A stretch of 17,949 nt of DNA. Origin: JBICIG01 sp043101605. GTDB taxonomy: Bacteria; Planctomycetota; Phycisphaerae; Phycisphaerales; UBA1924. The DNA lies in contig JBICIG010000004.1 of the NCBI GenBank assembly GCA_043101605.1, positions 1 through 17,949 on the forward strand, written 5' to 3'. Shown here piece by piece: positions 15,079 to 17,949 of the stretch (positions within the stretch are counted from its first letter, which is position 1; each line of letters opens with the position of its first letter). The position numbers were made by a program, and so were the translations under genes. The notes below the pieces were generated by a model that did not search any database, was not told where the DNA came from, and was given only the letters and a program-made list of their open reading frames with translations.

Positions 15079-15786
15079 ATGTCCGAGCAGATGAGCATCT
15101 CGGTCAACTTCGGGCGGCCCATGCCCCTGTTCCCGCTCGACACCGTGCGCCTGCTGCCGCAGCAGGTCCTGCCGATCCACATCTTCGAGCCCCGCTACCG
15201 GAAGATGGTCGACGATGCGCTCGACGGGTCGGGTCAGTTCGCGATGGCGGTCTTCGAGGGAGACCAATGGAAGCGTGAGTACCACGGCTCGCCGGCGATC
15301 CGCCCGCATGTCTGCATCGCACAGATCGCCCAGCACGAGAAACTCACCGACGGTCGGTACAACCTGCTCGTCCAGGGCGTTTGCCGGGCCCGGGTCGTCC
15401 GCGAGCTTCCGCCGGACGACGAGGTCCCCTATCGCCGGGCGGTGCTCGAGCCCGTCGGCACCGACGACCGAACCGGCGAGGAACTGGGCGACACCCGCGA
15501 GCGCCTGCGGAGCATGCTCAGCGAGGGGCCGCTCACGCATCTGTCGGCGGCGTCGCAGATCGCGACCCTCGCCCGCGATGACGAACTCCCCACCGCCGCC
15601 CTGCTCGAACTCGTCTCGTTCACGATGGTCACCGACGAGGAGTCCCGGTATCGGCTGCTGGCCGAGCCCCGGGCCGATCGCCGGGCGGCGCTGGTCGAGC
15701 GTGAACTCGCCCACCTCGAATCGCTGCTGCGCCGGGCCGAACTCCAGCGACCCGATCTGTGGCCCAAGGGCATGAGCTGGAACTGA
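15079..15786 (+). CDS. LON substrate-binding (N-terminal) domain protein
   Basis: The 235-residue product matches the N-terminal domain of ATP-dependent protease La: PMPLFPLDTVRLLPQQVLPI followed by HIFEPRYRKMVDDAL (residues 14-48), then RYNLLVQGVCRARVV, and a helical bundle to the C-terminus. There is no AAA ATPase or protease domain, as is usual for this stand-alone family, whose function is mostly unknown (substrate binding or adaptor roles are proposed). A second ATG at 15091 is possible, because the first residues are not conserved. It may be read with yhaM and the cupin gene or from its own TACACT element. Confidence 0.93.
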   Translation: MSEQMSISVNFGRPMPLFPLDTVRLLPQQVLPIHIFEPRYRKMVDDALDGSGQFAMAVFEGDQWKREYHGSPAIRPHVCIAQIAQHEKLTDGRYNLLVQGVCRARVVRELPPDDEVPYRRAVLEPVGTDDRTGEELGDTRERLRSMLSEGPLTHLSAASQIATLARDDELPTAALLELVSFTMVTDEESRYRLLAEPRADRRAALVERELAHLESLLRRAELQRPDLWPKGMSWN

Positions 15787-15976
15787 CCCGGGCGTGTCAG
15801 CGGGGCGGCCGGATGGGCGGTGCGCCCCCGGAAGGGCTCGGTCTTTCCGCCCCGAACACCCGCCAAATCCGGGTGCCGGAGCCAGAAATCCTTGCCCCGC
15901 CCCGGCTTGGCGACGCATGATGCTGATAGCAGCGTCCCGGCAAGGGGAATGTCCGCGGGGCGACCAAGACCTCAAC

Positions 15977-15982
15977 GGAGGG
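15977..15982 (+). promoter_or_regulatory. Strong Shine-Dalgarno site GGAGGG
   Basis: GGAGGG ends 8 bases before the ATG at 15991 and fixes that start within a frame that is open from 15820. The 204-base gap 15787-15990 shows no gene; a clear promoter is not visible (TTGCCC at 15892 with CATGAT at 15916 is a weak candidate). Confidence 0.75.
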
Positions 15983-15990
15983 CTCAAACC

Positions 15991-16410
15991 ATGACCGTCA
16001 AGAATTCTCGTTCGCGTGAGTCGCTGGGCCGCGTTGCGGCTGTCTCGGTGCTGGGCCTGGGCGTGCTGGCCGCCGGAGGATGCAGCAACGGCTTCGAGGG
16101 CGCCCTCTCGGGCGGCGCGCTCGGCGCTCTTGCCGGCATGGGCCTCGGCTCGCTGACCGGCGACATGGGCAAGGGTGCCGCCGCCGGCGCGATCATCGGC
16201 GGCGTCAGCGGCGCCGTCATCGGCGACCAGAACGCCCGCAGCAGTTCCCGCGGCGGGTACTACGGCGGCGGGGGCTACTACCACCAGGGCGGTGGGGGCT
16301 ATTACGACAACCGCGGACGCGGCAGCGGCGGGTCCTACAACTACCACGAGCATCACCACTACAACCACGGCGGCGGCGGCGGCGGGTCGCACTACGACTA
16401 CGACGGCTGA
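15991..16410 (+). CDS. Glycine-zipper lipoprotein with Gly/Tyr/His-rich tail
   Basis: The 139-residue product has a lipoprotein signal (lipobox AGGC, Cys31), a glycine-zipper membrane segment at about 36-78 (GALSGGALGALAGMGLGSLT and GAAAGAIIGGVSGAVIGDQ), and a low-complexity tail of Gly, Tyr and His with NYHEHHHYNH near the end. Glycine-zipper lipoproteins (SlyB, PcP or OmpA-like families) sit in the outer membrane or envelope. The tail could bind metal or stick to other surface polymers; this is inference. It has a strong ribosome binding site and its own terminator, so it is probably a well-expressed single gene. Confidence 0.9.
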   Translation: MTVKNSRSRESLGRVAAVSVLGLGVLAAGGCSNGFEGALSGGALGALAGMGLGSLTGDMGKGAAAGAIIGGVSGAVIGDQNARSSSRGGYYGGGGYYHQGGGGYYDNRGRGSGGSYNYHEHHHYNHGGGGGGSHYDYDG

Positions 16411-16457
16411 TCGCCCCCGCTCGCATCAGCACGAGAAAGCCAATGAAGTCCTCTCCC

Positions 16458-16490
16458 GGCCCGCTCAGAACCAGAGCGGGCCTTCTTCTT
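16458..16490 (+). terminator. Rho-independent terminator overlapping the convergent gene
   Basis: GGCCCGCTC (16458-16466) pairs perfectly with GAGCGGGCC (16474-16482) around a 7-base loop, followed by TTCTTCTT. It lies 47 bases after the glycine-zipper gene. The right arm, the T-rich tail and part of the loop are the last codons of the minus-strand gene ending at 16465. Confidence 0.85.
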
Positions 16491-17199
16491 CCTTGACCCG
16501 TTCGCGTTCGGGCTCGCCCTGTTCGTGCGCTTCGACGCACGCCTCGCGCAGCGCCCGATGCGTCGCCTCGGCTTCGGGGTGCGCGTCGAGGATGTCGAGC
16601 AGGTCGTCGACGCGCCACGCCGCGGGCTCGCCCGGCTCGAGCTTCGACATCGCCGCGTGCGCCAGCGCCTCGCCCGCGTCGGCGAACCACGCCGGAGGCG
16701 GGGGCGCATGCACCAGGTCCCGCGTGATCCCCGAGTCGATCGGTTCGACTGCCGGCGGCGGGTCCACCTGCGTGCGCACGATCTTCGCATCCCCCACGCC
16801 GACGATCGGCCAGCGGCCGGCACGGGTCATCGGCTCGCGGGTGATCACCCGCACCGCCACGCCGCGCGCGATCGCCCCATCGCGGAAGCGCCGCCCCTCG
16901 GCCCCGATCATCGGCGGCTGCACGAGGTAGCACCCGGCTTCTTGCAGGTCGTCGACATTCTCGAGGCAGTCGACGATCGTCATGCGGCGTGCGCTCTCGG
17001 CGAGCGACCACCGCAACCGCCTCGCTTCGAGCAGCACGCCCACCGCCTCGCTCAGCAGCAGGAACGCCCGCTCGCGACGCAGCGGCGACAGAAGCTCGCT
17101 CAGGGTGATCTCCGCGTCGTCCCACAAGCCCCGATCGATCGAGGCGCGGGCGTCATCGAGCCGCACGGCTGCCCAGGATGGTTCTCGGCGCCCGCCCAC
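16465..17199 (-). CDS. Conserved-looking protein of unknown function, GTG start
   Basis: I do not recognise a family. The frame opens at 17274, but a GTG at 17199 has a perfect GGAGGAG site 8 bases upstream, giving 244 residues and a 19-base gap to the preceding gene. Residues 11-72 are helical and TPR-like (DDARASIDRGLWDDAEITLSE and LLSEAVGVLLEA). The middle (about 73-160) looks like a mixed alpha/beta domain (MTIVDCLENVDDLQEAGCYL, GVAVRVITREPM and RWPIVGVGDAKIVRTQV). A proline-rich linker (APPPPAWF) and a charged C-terminus (QGEPERERVKEEEGPLWF) follow. No signal peptide, so probably cytoplasmic. It is the second gene of an operon with 17219-17827. Confidence 0.8.
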   Translation of the reverse strand: MGGRREPSWAAVRLDDARASIDRGLWDDAEITLSELLSPLRRERAFLLLSEAVGVLLEARRLRWSLAESARRMTIVDCLENVDDLQEAGCYLVQPPMIGAEGRRFRDGAIARGVAVRVITREPMTRAGRWPIVGVGDAKIVRTQVDPPPAVEPIDSGITRDLVHAPPPPAWFADAGEALAHAAMSKLEPGEPAAWRVDDLLDILDAHPEAEATHRALREACVEAHEQGEPERERVKEEEGPLWF

Positions 17200-17207
17200 G
17201 ATCCGGG

Positions 17208-17214
17208 CTCCTCC
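17208..17214 (-). promoter_or_regulatory. Strong Shine-Dalgarno site GGAGGAG deciding a GTG start
   Basis: GGAGGAG on the minus strand lies directly after the upstream gene's stop and 8 bases before GTG at 17199. A competing ATG at 17216 is in another frame and overlaps the site. Confidence 0.75.
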
Positions 17215-17218
17215 ATCC

Positions 17219-17827
17219 TCAGCCCGCCAGCCGGGCCGAGAGTTCGCCCAGCAGCCCCTTCCAGCGGTCGGCAAGCTCGGCCAGGTCGATCTCGAGCGTG
17301 TCGGCGACCGCCGACCAGTCCTCGTTGGTGAATTGCTCGATCAAGCCTCGCAGCGCCCCGCCGAGCATCTCGATCTCATCAATCAGCGGCGTCGGGGGCT
17401 CGCCCAGCGAGACTTCCATCAGATCCAGGTTGATCAGTTGCGCCCCGCGCTGCACCGCCACGAGCACCGCCTGCCACAGAGCCGTCACCCGCTCGAGCGC
17501 CTCGCGCCCCGCCTCGAGCTTGCCCGACTGGATGAACTCGGCGGCGGCCTGCTGGTCGGCGGCCGCCTGATCCAGCGCCTCGATCGCATCGCCCAGCACC
17601 GAGCGCACCATCGCGATCGGCTCTGCGGAGATGAACCGCAGTTCGGCGAATCCGGCCGAGTCGTCGGGCGGCTCGCCCAGGTACTCATCGGGCAGCGGCG
17701 CGCCGTCGCCCGAAGCCTCGACGATCACCCGTCCGGACTCGCTGGCCGACTCGATCGCGGCCTGGAACGCGGCGAGCATGGTCGGGCGCTCGAGGTCGAG
17801 CGCGACGTCATCGAGGAACGCTTGCAT
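17219..17827 (-). CDS. Helical acidic protein of unknown function
   Basis: The 202-residue product is acidic and mostly helical, with no signal peptide and no recognised domain. Residues about 68-140 (ISAEPIAMVRSVLGDAIEAL to VQRGAQLINLDLMEV) look like long amphipathic helices. The C-terminus (LIEQFTNEDWSAVADTLEID and LAELADRWKGLLGELS) is also helical. The frame opens at a TTG at 17863, but the ATG at 17827 is preferred because a promoter-like pair (TTGCGG, 17 bases, GAGACT) ends 7 bases before it. It is followed after 19 bases by the gene starting with GTG at 17199, so the two products likely work together. It could be an adaptor or chaperone-like protein; nothing in the sequence decides. Confidence 0.82.
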   Translation of the reverse strand: MQAFLDDVALDLERPTMLAAFQAAIESASESGRVIVEASGDGAPLPDEYLGEPPDDSAGFAELRFISAEPIAMVRSVLGDAIEALDQAAADQQAAAEFIQSGKLEAGREALERVTALWQAVLVAVQRGAQLINLDLMEVSLGEPPTPLIDEIEMLGGALRGLIEQFTNEDWSAVADTLEIDLAELADRWKGLLGELSARLAG

Positions 17828-17834
17828 GCCCTTC

Positions 17835-17863
17835 AGTCTCTCCGGTGGGGACCCCCGCCGCAA
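17835..17863 (-). promoter_or_regulatory. Possible promoter TTGCGG-N17-GAGACT (leaderless type)
   Basis: On the minus strand TTGCGG (17863-17858) and GAGACT (17840-17835) are 17 bases apart, and the -10 ends 7 bases before the ATG at 17827. Confidence 0.4.
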
Positions 17864-17884
17864 CCCCGCCCGCCGACCCGAGCG

Positions 17885-17929
17885 CCAACACGCCCGAGAA
17901 CGCCGGCTGAGGGGTCTTCGGCGTGTTGG
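17885..17929. repeat. Inverted repeat near the right edge
   Basis: CCAACACGCC (17885-17894) is exactly complementary to GGCGTGTTGG (17920-17929), separated by 25 bases. It lies upstream of the two-gene minus operon. It may be an operator or a terminator of a gene beyond the edge; no T run follows. Confidence 0.4.
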
Positions 17930-17949
17930 GGCGGCGGACGGTCGCCGGG

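Noticed and set aside
15794..15870. GGGCG-GTG-CGCCC and CGGAA/TTCCG as a terminator of the LON-domain gene
   Set aside because: Stems are short and no T run follows; such matches are common in GC-rich DNA.
15073..16392. 439-codon minus-strand frame
   Set aside because: Antisense of the LON-domain and glycine-zipper genes; its Val/Ala run is the complement of the glycine zipper and tail.
1..17949. CRISPR arrays, insertion sequences, tRNA or rRNA genes, prophage or defence genes
   Set aside because: No spaced repeat arrays, transposase motifs, tRNA-like cloverleafs or rRNA segments were found on reading both strands.

Overview
The window is very GC-rich chromosomal DNA from a free-living bacterium, most likely a planctomycete of the Phycisphaerae type. 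I infer this from a formylglycine-type sulfatase, a secreted SGNH esterase, TPR and glycine-zipper lipoproteins, a six-domain ribosomal protein S1 with a glycine-rich tail, scarce Shine-Dalgarno sites, and many short divergent or convergent gene pairs. I see no phage, transposon, CRISPR, tRNA or rRNA sequence. I also see no abrupt change of composition, so this looks like core genome rather than an island.

Layout. 1-1833 (minus, cut by the left edge) encodes a large secreted protein with an AMMECR1-like domain and a helical C-terminal half. 1834-2327 is mostly non-coding and holds a candidate 26-residue hydrophobic peptide gene behind a sigma-54-like element, plus the rpsA terminator. 2328-4786 (minus) carries rpsA and, upstream of it, a small degenerate receiver protein. 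4787-5056 is a repeat-containing leader before gdhA (plus), which ends in a clear terminator. A short-chain dehydrogenase (minus) and nfo/endonuclease IV (plus) start back to back 54 bases apart. A TPR lipoprotein (plus) converges with an S49/NfeD-like protein (minus), which is divergent from an SGNH esterase lipoprotein (plus). queF (plus) overlaps tail to tail with a sulfatase (minus), which is divergent from a yhaM-cupin pair and a LON substrate-binding-domain gene (plus). A glycine-zipper lipoprotein (plus) converges with a two-gene operon of unknown function (minus) that runs to the right edge.

How the genes fit together. They do not form one pathway. They are mostly single housekeeping genes: translation, nitrogen assimilation, base-excision repair, queuosine synthesis, RNA turnover and envelope proteins. 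The most striking shared property is regulatory. Nine start codons have a -10-like hexamer (TANNNT, or NANNNT with a -35) ending only 5-7 bases before the ATG and no ribosome binding site, as expected for leaderless mRNAs. Clear Shine-Dalgarno sequences occur mainly before genes with a leader or inside an operon.

I did not find a complete new system. The best leads are the secreted AMMECR1-like fusion, the leaderless-promoter pattern, the sigma-54-like element with its tiny ORF, and the S49-like protein that seems to lack its catalytic serine.
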